Shown: positions 1 to 8,437, numbered from the stretch's first letter. The stretch is 28,936 bases of DNA from an uncultured Oscillospiraceae bacterium (GCA_934630495.1 CAKTVW010000030.1:1-28936); one strand, 5' to 3'. Translations and numbers: made by a program. Notes: generated by a model not told the origin, from the sequence alone.

Positions 1-94
1 TTGAAAATAGTTACAAAAAAACCGGGCCCCGCATTTCCGCGAGACCCAGCCTTTCTTAACTTAGTGACATTGGGCTTCTGCCCGGCTCCGATTG

Positions 95-126
95 CAGCGT
101 GTCGAAAAACCTTTTTCGACACGCTG
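95..126. repeat. Perfect 15-bp inverted repeat
   Basis: CAGCGTGTCGAAAAA at 95-109 is exactly complementary to TTTTTCGACACGCTG at 112-126, with a two-base centre. The T run lies inside the stem, so it could act as a bidirectional terminator or be a REP-like element. No flanking gene to the left is visible to judge this. Confidence 0.55.
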
Positions 127-154
127 ACAGGCTGCAAAAAAGTTCGGAAGACAA

Positions 155-202
155 GCAACTCACGCCCGTCGGCGTACGTGGGTACGGTAGGGCGTGAGTT
201 GC
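155..202. repeat. 13-bp inverted repeat
   Basis: GCAACTCACGCCC (155-167) and GGGCGTGAGTTGC (190-202) are perfect complements around a 22-base GC-rich centre rich in GTAC-like steps. There is no T tract after either arm, so a terminator is unlikely. It is probably part of a repetitive intergenic element. Confidence 0.5.
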
Positions 203-409
203 GCAGTACCCGCAAGGGGCACGCCGCATCCGTAAAGCTCCTTCGTCGCTAACGGCTGCGCAGTAAGTCAAAATCCTTGCAAAGCAAGCAGATTTCACAT
301 TATATAGTTCGGAATATCTCGTTTTTTAGAGCCAAAACTCAGATAGTAAAAATCTGTTAAAAAGTTAGCCGATTTTGACGATTACGGACTTTTTTGGCAG
401 TCTGAAATT

Positions 410-437
410 GGAGCCGGGCAGTTTTCTGCCCGGCTCC
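410..437 (-). terminator. Putative terminator of the nusA-gltX-CAT operon
   Basis: GGAGCCGGGCAG (410-421) and CTGCCCGGCTCC (426-437) form a perfect 12-bp stem with a four-base loop, 25 bases past the stop codon of the CAT-like gene. The minus-strand tail after the stem (AATTTCAG) is poor in U, so it is not a textbook intrinsic terminator. Its position makes it the best candidate for ending the operon. Confidence 0.4.
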
Positions 438-461
438 GATTGATATACAGTAAAAATGTGG

Positions 462-1082
462 TTACAGCTCTGCCAGACGGCGGTCGAAGCATTGGAAGAA
501 ACGCGCCATGTGGATGCCGTCGGCAAGCGCGTGGTTTACCGTCAGATTCACCGGCAATAAAATCCGTCCGTTTTGCTCAAAGAATTTGCCGAACGTGATG
601 CGCACGTTGCTGTCCGGCGGATTCGGAACGGGCAGCGACAGGGAAGTGAAGCTCAGCCACGGAAGACTGCTGACGAAGAAGAGCCGCGCGGCGTCCTCGC
701 CGTCCGAGAGGTTCGGCTCCGCCTTGGCGCGCGCGGCCTCGGCCTGCGCGTAGGGGAGATACTCCGCAAAGGGCTTTCGGCAGTCAAGCGTGCAGTAACA
801 GTAGCTCCCGTTTTCCAGCGCGACGGTGTGGGAGCTGAGGCAGTGCTCAAACTCCACGACCTGTTCACCGCAGATGCGTCTGCGCAGCTCCGGAACGTCG
901 TTGGCCGCGTTGACCGCGCAGTAGAGCAGCGTCAGGAAGAACGGCCAGCAGTTTTCCTGCGTCACCTCGCGAAGATGCGTGATGTCGCAGTTCACCGTGA
1001 CGCCCGCGTAGGGATTCGCCATGGTGCGGAAATAGGCGTACTGTTCGCTTCTGGGATCGGTGCGCATATCGATCACACGCAT
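462..1082 (-). CDS. Chloramphenicol acetyltransferase-like (CATA family) acyltransferase
   Basis: This 206-aa protein has the CAT-family fold signature near its C-terminus, NHALADGIHMARF, which contains the HxxxDG catalytic motif (the His is the general base in the family). CAT enzymes are typically 210-220 aa, so it is essentially full length. The N-terminus (YFRTMANPYAGVTVNCDIT) also fits CAT proteins. Known members acetylate chloramphenicol, but many genomic CAT-like proteins have no demonstrated resistance role, and the substrate cannot be read from sequence. The start ATG at 1082 overlaps the end of gltX by 10 nt, so it is probably translationally coupled and expressed as the last gene of the nusA operon. 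The first HH of classical CATs is NH here. Confidence 0.8.
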   Translation of the reverse strand: MRVIDMRTDPRSEQYAYFRTMANPYAGVTVNCDITHLREVTQENCWPFFLTLLYCAVNAANDVPELRRRICGEQVVEFEHCLSSHTVALENGSYCYCTLDCRKPFAEYLPYAQAEAARAKAEPNLSDGEDAARLFFVSSLPWLSFTSLSLPVPNPPDSNVRITFGKFFEQNGRILLPVNLTVNHALADGIHMARFFQCFDRRLAEL

Positions 1083-2725
1083 GACAACGCCTCCGCCGCC
1101 GCGCGGATACGGGCCGTGCTGCGCTCATAGCCGAGAAGCTGCATGACCGTGTAAAGATCGGGGGAGTTGGTGCGGCCGGTCACCGCAATGCGCAGGAAGG
1201 TCGAGATGTCTGCGACCGAGCCGGGGAACGCCGTCGGATCGGCCTTATACGCCTTCATATCGGCGGCAAAGCCAAGCTCCGTCGTAACGGACTTGACCTT
1301 ATCAAACCACTGCGACGCGTCGTCGTGCGGGTCGTAGACGGCAAGCAACTTTTCCAGTGCGCTCCGAACGGTCTGCGCGTCGAACTGCGCGGGGAACGTG
1401 CCGGGGACGAAAAACTCGTCATAGAAGAAGTCCATATAAGGACGAACGTCCTTCCATGTCGCAAGGTCCTTGCGGGGCTTTTTCCCGCCGCGGCCGATGG
1501 CAAGGATCGCCTTTGCATACGCGGGATCGCATTTCAGCACGGCGGCAAACGCCGGATCAAATTCGCGGGCGTATTCCAGCGCCAGCGCATAGACCGTTTC
1601 GGCATCGAGCTTGGCGATCTCGTTCTTGGAAACGTCGCAGAGCTTCGCGTAGTCGAACAGGGCGCCCGCCGGGTTGAGCTTCTTGTAGGAGAACTTGAAA
1701 GCATCGGAGTCGGCGTCGGGGTTGGCCTTGCGCCAGTCCTCGTAGTTGGAGTTGAGCAGCGTCATGACGTATTCGTAAACGGCGCGGACCGGGAAGCCCT
1801 CGGCCTTGTAGTAGGTCAGCGCAAGCTCCGGGTCCTTGCGCTTGGAAAGCTTGCGCTTGGAGGTCCCGTCCATCTTCATCAGCGGTCCGATGTGCACATA
1901 TTTCGGAGCACGGAAGCCCAGCGCCTTGAAGAGCTGGAGGTGGAACGGCAGGCTCGGCAGCCATTCGTCGCCGCGAACGACGTGCGTCGTACGCATCAGA
2001 TGATCGTCGACGGCATGGGCAAAGTGATAGGTCGGGATACCGTCGGACTTGAGCAGCACCTGATCGATGTCGTTTTCCGTCACATTCAGCACGCCCTTGA
2101 CCAGATCGGTGTACTTGAAATGGTTTTCGATCGAGCCGGTGGAGCGGAAGCGGAGCACCCACGGCTTCCCGGCGCGGATCGCGGCCTCGATGTCTTCGAT
2201 CGGGCGGTCGCGCCATACGGCATATTCGCCGTAGTAGCCGAAGTTGACCTTTTTCGCCTCCTGCTCGGCGCGCATGGCCGTCAACTCCTCCTCGGTGCAG
2301 AAACAGGGATAGGCGTCGCCCTGCTCGACGAGCTTTTTCGCGTAGACATGGTAGATCGCGGCGCGCTGACGCTGGCGGTAGGGGCCGTAGTCGCCCGCGT
2401 CGCCTTCGATCGTTGCGCCCTCGTCAAAGGAAATGCCATAGTGCCGCAGGGTGTTGATCAGCACTTCGACCGCGCCGGGCACCTCGCGCTTGGCGTCGGT
2501 GTCTTCCACGCGCAAAAACAGCACGCCGCCGGATTGATGCGCCATTCGCTCTGCGACCAAGCCCTGTACCAGATTGCCCAGATGGACGAAGCCGGTAGGC
2601 GAGGGGGCCATCCGCGTGACGACGGCCCCTTCGGGCAGCACACGCTGCGGATAACGCGCCTCCAGCATTTCCGGCGTGTCCGTTACTTCGGGAAACAGCA
2701 AATTTGCAAGAACAGCATGATCCAT
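1073..2725 (-). CDS. gltX: Glutamate--tRNA ligase
   Basis: Class I aminoacyl-tRNA synthetase that charges tRNA-Glu (in many Clostridia also tRNA-Gln, before amidation). The protein is 550 aa, longer than the usual 480-490, with an N-terminal lead of about 35 residues. The HIGH-type motif is visible as APSPTGFVHLGN at 40-51, and the KMSKS-type loop as KRKLSKRK at about 290-297. Both are intact but divergent. Residues DTDAKR and YRQRQR fit the Rossmann core, and the C-terminal half is the helical anticodon-binding region. It belongs to the divergent long GluRS group seen in Clostridia. It lies 36 nt after ribF and overlaps the CAT-like gene. Confidence 0.93.
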   Translation of the reverse strand: MDHAVLANLLFPEVTDTPEMLEARYPQRVLPEGAVVTRMAPSPTGFVHLGNLVQGLVAERMAHQSGGVLFLRVEDTDAKREVPGAVEVLINTLRHYGISFDEGATIEGDAGDYGPYRQRQRAAIYHVYAKKLVEQGDAYPCFCTEEELTAMRAEQEAKKVNFGYYGEYAVWRDRPIEDIEAAIRAGKPWVLRFRSTGSIENHFKYTDLVKGVLNVTENDIDQVLLKSDGIPTYHFAHAVDDHLMRTTHVVRGDEWLPSLPFHLQLFKALGFRAPKYVHIGPLMKMDGTSKRKLSKRKDPELALTYYKAEGFPVRAVYEYVMTLLNSNYEDWRKANPDADSDAFKFSYKKLNPAGALFDYAKLCDVSKNEIAKLDAETVYALALEYAREFDPAFAAVLKCDPAYAKAILAIGRGGKKPRKDLATWKDVRPYMDFFYDEFFVPGTFPAQFDAQTVRSALEKLLAVYDPHDDASQWFDKVKSVTTELGFAADMKAYKADPTAFPGSVADISTFLRIAVTGRTNSPDLYTVMQLLGYERSTARIRAAAEALSCV

Positions 2726-2761
2726 TGTAGTTACCTCGATTTTCTTTAGGCGGTGATGCCT

Positions 2762-3646
2762 TTATTTTACAGTGCGGCGGACCTGCTCCGCGTTGCGAAG
2801 GATCTCCGCCCTTAATGCGTCCAGAGACGGAAATTCGCGTTCCGGACGGATGAAATCATATAGCGCCAGACACAGCTCGTGCCCGTAAAGATCGCCGTCA
2901 AAGTCCAGCAGCCAAGGCTCGACCGTTACCGTCTCGCCGTGTACCGTCGGGCGGCAGCCGATATTGACGACCGCGAGACGCTCCTGTCCGTCGAAGCGGG
3001 CCTTTGCCGCATAGACGCCGCGGCGCGGGAGCAGAATACTTTCGGAAACGGCCATATTTGCCGTCGGAATGCCAAGCGTTCGGCCGAGCTGCCGACCGCG
3101 TACCACCGTCCCGCTCAGCAGATGCGGATGCCCGAGGAAACGGACGGCCTGCCGCATCTCTCCGTCGCGCAGAAGGCGGCGGATCAGCGTAGAGGAGACC
3201 GTCTGCCCGTCAAGACGAATTTCGGGGATGCAGTCGAAGCCGATACCGAGCGAACGGGCGGTCTGCGCCAGCAGAGCAGGGGTCCCCGCTCCGCCCGCGC
3301 CGAAGCGGTAGTCGTGGCCGCAGACCAGATGTGCGGCGTGATAGCGCTGCGCCAGCGTGGTGCGCACAAAATCTTCCCAAGGCTGCCGCATGACCTCGCG
3401 GTCAAAGTGGAGCGTCAGCACCTCGTCGATGCCGTAAAGCCTGCGCATCAAAAGCGCACGCTCCGTCGGCGTGTTGAGCAAAGCGACGGCTTCGCCGCGA
3501 AGCAGCGCATCGGGGTGTGTGTCCAGCGTAAGAGCAGCCGCCGGAATTTGAAGGCGATCGGCGACTGCACGTGCCTGCCGGAGCAGACCGCCGTGTCCGA
3601 GATGAACGCCGTCGAAAAATCCGAGTGCGATTACATACTTCTGCAT
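2762..3646 (-). CDS. ribF: Bifunctional riboflavin kinase / FAD synthetase
   Basis: Converts riboflavin to FMN and FMN to FAD. The 294-aa protein starts with the adenylyltransferase domain: ALGFFDGVHLGHGG at 7-20 carries the HxGH nucleotidyltransferase motif. HDYRFGAGGAG lies at 111-121 and SSTLIRR at 151-157. The C-terminal riboflavin kinase domain begins near residue 178 with the GTVVRGRQLGRTLGIPTANM motif (179-198), including the conserved PTAN. Length matches the family (about 300). The gene directly follows the 72-aa ORF with no gap, in the usual truB-ribF neighbourhood of Firmicutes. Confidence 0.95.
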   Translation of the reverse strand: MQKYVIALGFFDGVHLGHGGLLRQARAVADRLQIPAAALTLDTHPDALLRGEAVALLNTPTERALLMRRLYGIDEVLTLHFDREVMRQPWEDFVRTTLAQRYHAAHLVCGHDYRFGAGGAGTPALLAQTARSLGIGFDCIPEIRLDGQTVSSTLIRRLLRDGEMRQAVRFLGHPHLLSGTVVRGRQLGRTLGIPTANMAVSESILLPRRGVYAAKARFDGQERLAVVNIGCRPTVHGETVTVEPWLLDFDGDLYGHELCLALYDFIRPEREFPSLDALRAEILRNAEQVRRTVK

Positions 3647-3865
3647 TTATTCCGAAAAGGTATAGCGCACAAAATTACCGGCACCGTCACCGGTAATGAT
3701 GCAAATGCCGTCCGGTGTTTCCACTCGATCAAGGACAGGGAAGCGGCCTTCGCGGCAGACGTAGTCGTCGGGAGAGGCGGCGGTGATCTCAAGAATCTCC
3801 CGCTTTGCGTGGCGGCCGCCGCCGCAGGGGTTGATTGTTTCGATCACAACTTCATATTCGTTCAT
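3647..3865 (-). CDS. Conserved-looking small protein of unknown function between truB and ribF
   Basis: A 72-aa acidic protein, not recognised. It has no signal peptide or membrane segment. The visible landmarks are NPCGGGRHAKREILEI near the N-terminus (one Cys in a Gly-rich turn) and a beta-rich C-terminus ending FVRYTFSE. Two in-frame ATGs exist (3871 and 3865). The AAGGAG Shine-Dalgarno (3874-3879) is only 2 nt from the first but 8 nt from the second, so I chose the second. It sits tightly between truB and ribF (stop abuts the ribF start), so it is co-transcribed and very likely real. Function unknown. Confidence 0.75.
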   Translation of the reverse strand: MNEYEVVIETINPCGGGRHAKREILEITAASPDDYVCREGRFPVLDRVETPDGICIITGDGAGNFVRYTFSE

Positions 3866-3877
3866 ATCCATATCTCC

Positions 3878-4738
3878 TTATCCAAAAAAGCTCTTGACGG
3901 TCCGCAGTCTGCCGTCTGCGACCTCGCTCAGCGCTAAAAACTCGTGTGCCTGACTGTAGACCCGATAGCGGCCCTCCGCGCGGTCACAGGAGAATGACGC
4001 GCCGTTGCGGCAGCATCGTTCCTGCGCGGGCGTCAGGGTCATTGCGGGGTAGGCGGCAAACAGGCTGTCGATCGGGCGCAGCAGAGCCTCGGGGGTTGGC
4101 GCTGCAAGGATCGCGTCGAGCGAAACGGCATCCTCCTGCCGGTACTCCCCGGCCTGCACCCGCCTCAGAGCCGACATACAGCCGCCGCAGCCCAGTGCGG
4201 CGCCGATATCGTGGCAGAGCGTGCGGACGTAGGTCCCCTTGGAGCAGTGGATATAGAGCCTTGCCGTGCCCTCGGAATAGTCGAGCAGCGACAGCTCAAA
4301 GACCGTGATACTGCGCGGCGTGCGCTCGATCTCTTTGCCCTTTCGGGCAATCTCGTAGAGCTTTTTTCCACCGATCTTAACGGCGGAGTACATCGGCGGG
4401 AGCTGCTGCTGCTCACCGCGAAAGTCGGCAAGCGCGGTTAGAAGCTGCTCCAACGTTATGTCAACCGAATGCTCCGATAAGACGGTGCCCGTTATGTCCT
4501 GCGTATCGGTCACGAGGCCGAGGCGCAGCTCGGCAATGTAGGCCTTTTCCGCATGCTCAAAAAACTGCACGCTTCGGGTCGCCCGCCCGAAAAAGACCGG
4601 GAGCACGCCGGTCGCCATGGGGTCGAGCGTGCCGCCGTGGCCGACTCGCTTTTCATGGAAGACGCCGCGCAGCTTGGCGACGACGTCCTGCGACGTCCAG
4701 CCCTCGGGCTTGTCCACGATCAGAATCCCGTTGGCCAT
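3878..4738 (-). CDS. truB: tRNA pseudouridine(55) synthase
   Basis: Isomerises U55 in the T-loop of tRNAs. The 286-aa protein begins with ILIVDKPEGWTSQDVV and has the GHGGTLDPMATGVL motif (33-46), in which D39 is the catalytic aspartate of the family. Downstream are YSAVKIGGKKLYEIARKG and the KGTYVRTLCHDIG motif, both TruB hallmarks. The C-terminal region (from about 215) is a PUA-like tail. The start ATG shares one base with the nrnA stop (TGATG), indicating coupling. Confidence 0.95.
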   Translation of the reverse strand: MANGILIVDKPEGWTSQDVVAKLRGVFHEKRVGHGGTLDPMATGVLPVFFGRATRSVQFFEHAEKAYIAELRLGLVTDTQDITGTVLSEHSVDITLEQLLTALADFRGEQQQLPPMYSAVKIGGKKLYEIARKGKEIERTPRSITVFELSLLDYSEGTARLYIHCSKGTYVRTLCHDIGAALGCGGCMSALRRVQAGEYRQEDAVSLDAILAAPTPEALLRPIDSLFAAYPAMTLTPAQERCCRNGASFSCDRAEGRYRVYSQAHEFLALSEVADGRLRTVKSFFG

Positions 4739-5694
4739 CAGAGCTTGACTCCCAGCGCGGCGATCGCCTTCAGGACGGCGCTCCTTGCCGCTTCGATGCC
4801 GCCCTCGACCGTTGCACCGGCAGCCGCCTTGTGGCCGCCGCCGCCCAGCGCGGCACAGATGGCAGAGGCGTCGTAGTTCGGTGAGGTGCGGACGGAGAGC
4901 TTTCCGACTCCGCGTTCGCTGCGGATCATGACACCGATCTCGACACCGGCGATCTCCCGCCCGAAGCCGGAAATGTCGTCGATATCGTCCTCGGTAAGCG
5001 CCAGCTCACGTCGCTTCTCGTCGGGCAGACAGGAAATTGCGACCAGACCGTTTGCGAAAAACTCGGTCGATTCGGTCAGATAGGCCTCCAGCCTGAGACG
5101 GGCCATGCGCTTTGTCAGGAACATGGACTGATTCACGGCGAAGGTGTCCGCACCCAGCTCCTTGCAGTGGGCAGCGGTGTAGAGCGTGTCGGCGGTGGTG
5201 TTGCTGTAGCGGAAGCAGCCGGTGTCCGTGGAAACGGCGAGATAGATCGCTTCGGCGATCGCCTTGTCGAGCGGCGCCTGCATGGCCTGCAGCAGCTCGA
5301 AGATCAGCTCACCGCAGGCCGCCGCCTCCGGGTTTACATAACCCTGCTTCGCATAGGAATCATTTCTTCCATGGTGGTCAATCAGAAGCTCAACATGGTT
5401 AACATAATCTACAGCGTTGTACGGGAGAAGCTGACTGCTTGCAATATCCACCGCAAGGATGCAGTCTCCGTCCTTCGGCTCGGGGACGGTCAGGCCGTCG
5501 AGATACGGGCGGAATTTCGGGGTGAACTGCGGGTTTTCAAGAATCGCGGCCTGCTTTCCCATGGTGCGCAGTCCGCGGCAGAGAGCGGCGGCGCAGCCGA
5601 TGGTATCGCCGTCCGGGCGGCGATGGGTCAGAATGACGTAATTGTCCCCATGCAGCAAAAACGCTGCAATTTCAGGAATTGTCAGCGTTTTCAT
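4738..5694 (-). CDS. nrnA: DHH-family phosphoesterase (nanoRNase/pAp phosphatase type)
   Basis: Members of this family degrade short oligoribonucleotides, 3'-phosphoadenosine 5'-phosphate or cyclic-dinucleotide products, using Mn ions. The 318-aa protein shows THRRPDGDTIG (23-33), LIDHHGRND (104-112, the DHH motif) and the DHHA1 Gly-rich motif GGGGHKAAAG (284-293). An open frame continues upstream to 5820, but its first 42 residues are low-complexity out-of-family sequence inside rbfA. The ATG at 5694 starts the family-consensus N-terminus and overlaps the rbfA end by 23 nt. It is placed between rbfA and truB, as in many Firmicutes. The exact substrate (NrnA versus GdpP-like) cannot be fixed, but no membrane or PAS domain is present, favouring NrnA. 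Confidence 0.88.
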   Translation of the reverse strand: MKTLTIPEIAAFLLHGDNYVILTHRRPDGDTIGCAAALCRGLRTMGKQAAILENPQFTPKFRPYLDGLTVPEPKDGDCILAVDIASSQLLPYNAVDYVNHVELLIDHHGRNDSYAKQGYVNPEAAACGELIFELLQAMQAPLDKAIAEAIYLAVSTDTGCFRYSNTTADTLYTAAHCKELGADTFAVNQSMFLTKRMARLRLEAYLTESTEFFANGLVAISCLPDEKRRELALTEDDIDDISGFGREIAGVEIGVMIRSERGVGKLSVRTSPNYDASAICAALGGGGHKAAAGATVEGGIEAARSAVLKAIAALGVKL

Positions 5695-6046
5695 CGTCGT
5701 CCTCCGGAATGTCGAGCTTGGAAAGAATGTCCAGAATGTGTGCGCCCTGCGTGATTGAGTCGTCGGCCTGCCATTGCAGCTCCGGCGTATAGCGCAGCTG
5801 GAGACTGCGGCCAAGCTCACGGCGCAGATAGCCGGACGAGGATTTCAGTCCGGCCAGCGTTTCCTTGGTGTATTCTTTATCGAGCAGCGAAACATAGACC
5901 TTCGCGTAGCGCAGGTCCGGCGTAGTTTCGACATGGGTGATGGACAGCATGGTTTTCTGCACACGGGGATCCTTCAGCTCGCGCAGAAGCTCGGCAAGCT
6001 CACGCTGGATCTCCTCGTTGATGCGTCCGATTCGATTGGATGCCAT
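5672..6046 (-). CDS. rbfA: Ribosome-binding factor A
   Basis: Small KH-type protein that helps mature the 5' end of 16S rRNA in late 30S assembly and matters in cold adaptation. The 124-aa protein starts MASNRIGRINEEIQRELAEL, the usual RbfA N-terminus. It contains the DPRV...SITHVETTPDLRYAKVYVS core and ends with RYTPELQWQADDSI and an acidic tail. An AAGGAGG lies 9 nt before the ATG. It follows infB after an 84-nt gap that contains a hairpin. Confidence 0.94.
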   Translation of the reverse strand: MASNRIGRINEEIQRELAELLRELKDPRVQKTMLSITHVETTPDLRYAKVYVSLLDKEYTKETLAGLKSSSGYLRRELGRSLQLRYTPELQWQADDSITQGAHILDILSKLDIPEDDDENADNS

Positions 6047-6073
6047 GATCGGTTTCCTCCTTATGGAAAACTA

Positions 6074-6106
6074 CCGCAGGGCGGGCGTTTACCGTCCACC
6101 CTGCGG
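6074..6106 (-). terminator. Hairpin between infB and rbfA (weak or partial terminator)
   Basis: CCGCAGGG (6074-6081) pairs with CCCTGCGG (6099-6106), and the minus-strand tail reads TAGTTTTCC. The stem is strong but the U run is short. It may trim downstream expression or protect the infB message rather than fully terminate, since rbfA lies immediately downstream and I see no consensus promoter for it. Confidence 0.4.
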
Positions 6107-6130
6107 GCACAATTCAAACTTTTCCTACGA

Positions 6131-8422
6131 TCAGCGGGGAATCTCCTCCATGACGAAGCACTCGAAGATGTCGCCCTCTTTGATATCGTTGAATTTTTCG
6201 ATGGACATACCGCATTCGTAGTTTGCGGCGACCTCCTTGACGGAGTCCTTAAAGCGCTGCAGCGAACCGATATTGCCCTCGTAGATGACGATGTTGTCGC
6301 GCAGGACGCGGACCTGTCCGTCGCGGGTGATCTTGCCGTCCTTGACATAGCAGCCGGCAATGGTGCCGATGGCGGAGACCTTGTAGGTCTGACGGACCTC
6401 GGCGTGGCCGATCACGGCCTCGCGGTACTTCGGTGCCAGCATACCCTTCATGGCGGCTTCAATCTCGTCGATGGCGTCGTAGATCACGCGGTACATCCGG
6501 AGATCGATATTGGCGCGCTGTGCGGAGGCGGCGGCAGCGGCGTCCGGGCGGACGTTGAAGCCGACGACGATCGCATTGGAGGTGGAGGCCAGCAGAATAT
6601 CCGACTCGTTGATCGCGCCGACGCCGGCATGAATCACGCGGACGCGGACTTCCTCGTTGCTGAGCTTCTCCAGACTTGCCTTGACCGCCTCGGCAGAGCC
6701 TTGGACATCGGCCTTGACGATCAGATTCAGCTCCTTCATCTCGCCCTCCTGCATCTTAGCAAAGAGGTTGTCGAGCGTGACCTTGCTGCTGAGCTTTGCG
6801 GCAGCGTCCTTTTCCGCCTGCTTGCGCTGCTCGACGAGCTGACGCGCCATTCTCTCGTCGCTGACGGCGTTAAATTCGTCACCGGGTGCGGGCGTCTCGG
6901 CAAGGCCGGTGATCTCAACGGGGATGGACGGGCCTGCTGACTGGATGGTCCGGCCCTTATCGTCGGTCATGACGCGCACCTTGCCGACAGCGGTGCCGGC
7001 GATGATGAGATCGCCCTTGTGGAGCGTACCGTTCTGCACCAGCAGCGTTGCGATGGGGCCGCGGTTCTTATCAAGACGCGCCTCGATCACGATGCCCTTT
7101 GCGGCGCGGTTCGGATTGGCCTTCAGGTCGGCAAGCTCGGCCGTCATGATAACGGTCTCCAGCAGCTCGTCGATGCCCTCGCCGGTCTTTGCGGAAATAC
7201 GCACGACCTCGGTGTCGCCGCCCCATTCGGCCGGGACCAGCTCGTGTTCGGTGAGCTGCGTCAGGACGCGGTCAGGGTTCGCGCCGGGCTTATCCATTTT
7301 GTTGACTGCGACGATGATGGGAATATTGGCGGCCTTGGCATGATTGATCGCTTCGATCGTCTGCGGCATGATGCCGTCGTCGGCGGCGACCACCAGAATG
7401 GCGATATCCGTGCACATTGCGCCGCGCGCACGCATGGAGGTGAAGGCGGCGTGACCCGGCGTGTCGAGGAAGGTGATCGGATTGCCGTTGATCTCGACGG
7501 TGTAAGCGCCGATGTGCTGCGTGATGCCGCCTGCTTCGCCGGAAACGACGTTTGTCTTTCGTACCGCGTCAAGCAGACTCGTCTTGCCGTGGTCGACGTG
7601 ACCCATAACGACGACGACGGGGCTGCGGCTGACCAGCTCGTCCTCGGAATCCTTGTGATCGTCGATCAGGCGCTCTTCGATGGTGACGACGACCTCTTTT
7701 TCGACCTTGCAGCCAAGCTCCGTTGCGACGAACTCGGCGGTATCGAAGTCGATCGTCTGGTTGACGGAGGCCATGACGCCGTTTTTAATGAGTACCTTGA
7801 TGACCTCAGCCGCAGTCTTTTTCATGCGGGAGGCCAGCTCGCCGACGGTGATCTCATCGGGGATCTTGACCGTCAGGGGCGTTTTCTTGATAATTTCAAG
7901 GCGGAGGCGGCGCATCTTCTCCTGCTCCTCGTTGCGGCGCTTGTTGCCCATGGGAGCCTTCTTGTCCTTGCCCTTTTGCTTGTTCTTATTGCCGATCTTC
8001 TGCTTGCCGCCGGAGTAGTTCTGCACACGCTCGGAGACAAGGCTGTCTACACGGTCGTCGAAGCGGTCGGCATTGACGGTGACCGCCTTGGTATCGACCA
8101 CGCGGCGCTCCCGCTTGCGCTCCGGCTCCTTCGGCTTTTCGGGCTTCTGCGCGGCGGCGCGGGCGGCCTCCTGCTTCGGCGGCTCCTCGGCCTTGGGCGC
8201 TTCCTTCTTCTGCGCGGGCGCCACGGCAAAGACCTGCGCGATGGACTCGATCTGATTGTGCTGCGTAATGTGGTCGAACAGCACGTTGAGCTGCTCGTCC
8301 GTCAGCACCACTGTGTTGCTCTTCGGCTTTTCAAAATATTTTCCCAGAATGTCCGCGATCTCCTTCGGCGCCATGCCGAAATCCGCGGCGACTTCCTTAA
8401 CTCGATACTTCACTAAACTCAT
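6131..8422 (-). CDS. infB: Translation initiation factor IF-2
   Basis: GTPase that delivers fMet-tRNA to the 30S subunit and promotes subunit joining. The 763-aa protein has an N-terminal IF2_N domain (about 1-50, VKYRVKEVAADFGMAPKEIADIL). A charged Ala/Glu/Lys/Pro-rich linker (about 70-175) follows, then a second IF2_N domain (about 180-230). The G domain has GHVDHGKT (274-281), DTPGH (320-324) and NKMD (374-377). Domains II-IV end in the C-terminal fMet-tRNA-binding region. Every GTP-binding motif is intact. It begins 15 nt after ylxQ. Confidence 0.97.
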   Translation of the reverse strand: MSLVKYRVKEVAADFGMAPKEIADILGKYFEKPKSNTVVLTDEQLNVLFDHITQHNQIESIAQVFAVAPAQKKEAPKAEEPPKQEAARAAAQKPEKPKEPERKRERRVVDTKAVTVNADRFDDRVDSLVSERVQNYSGGKQKIGNKNKQKGKDKKAPMGNKRRNEEQEKMRRLRLEIIKKTPLTVKIPDEITVGELASRMKKTAAEVIKVLIKNGVMASVNQTIDFDTAEFVATELGCKVEKEVVVTIEERLIDDHKDSEDELVSRSPVVVVMGHVDHGKTSLLDAVRKTNVVSGEAGGITQHIGAYTVEINGNPITFLDTPGHAAFTSMRARGAMCTDIAILVVAADDGIMPQTIEAINHAKAANIPIIVAVNKMDKPGANPDRVLTQLTEHELVPAEWGGDTEVVRISAKTGEGIDELLETVIMTAELADLKANPNRAAKGIVIEARLDKNRGPIATLLVQNGTLHKGDLIIAGTAVGKVRVMTDDKGRTIQSAGPSIPVEITGLAETPAPGDEFNAVSDERMARQLVEQRKQAEKDAAAKLSSKVTLDNLFAKMQEGEMKELNLIVKADVQGSAEAVKASLEKLSNEEVRVRVIHAGVGAINESDILLASTSNAIVVGFNVRPDAAAAASAQRANIDLRMYRVIYDAIDEIEAAMKGMLAPKYREAVIGHAEVRQTYKVSAIGTIAGCYVKDGKITRDGQVRVLRDNIVIYEGNIGSLQRFKDSVKEVAANYECGMSIEKFNDIKEGDIFECFVMEEIPR

Positions 8423-8437
8423 AAAGCCACCTCCGTG

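Larger units (their letters stand above)
76..442 (+). repeat. 19-bp direct repeat pair (76-94 and 424-442)
   Basis: TTCTGCCCGGCTCCGATTG occurs at 76-94 and again at 424-442. Around the second copy the sequence is a perfect hairpin (410-437). The first copy is preceded by ATTGG and then GGGC, as if the left hairpin arm had been deleted. The 330 bases between the copies hold two further hairpins. This could be a duplicated intergenic repeat or the scar of an insertion; the sequence alone does not decide. Confidence 0.6.
1..461. other. Gene-free, hairpin-rich intergenic segment
   Basis: I find no convincing gene here. The segment holds several strong inverted repeats and a 19-bp direct repeat, listed separately, followed by an AT-rich stretch (about 300-400). 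Short open frames through it have no ribosome-binding site and no recognisable product. It lies downstream of the CAT-like gene, so it may hold the terminator of the nusA operon and repeat-element debris. Confidence 0.6.

Noticed and set aside
1325..2749. Long plus-strand open frame (474 aa) antisense to gltX
   Set aside because: It lies opposite a clear glutamyl-tRNA synthetase, has a composition typical of GC-rich antisense frames, and has no recognisable domain or ribosome site.
7019..8416. Long plus-strand open frame (465 aa) antisense to infB
   Set aside because: Leu/Asp/Gly-rich shadow of the IF-2 gene in the opposite strand; no motif, promoter or ribosome site.
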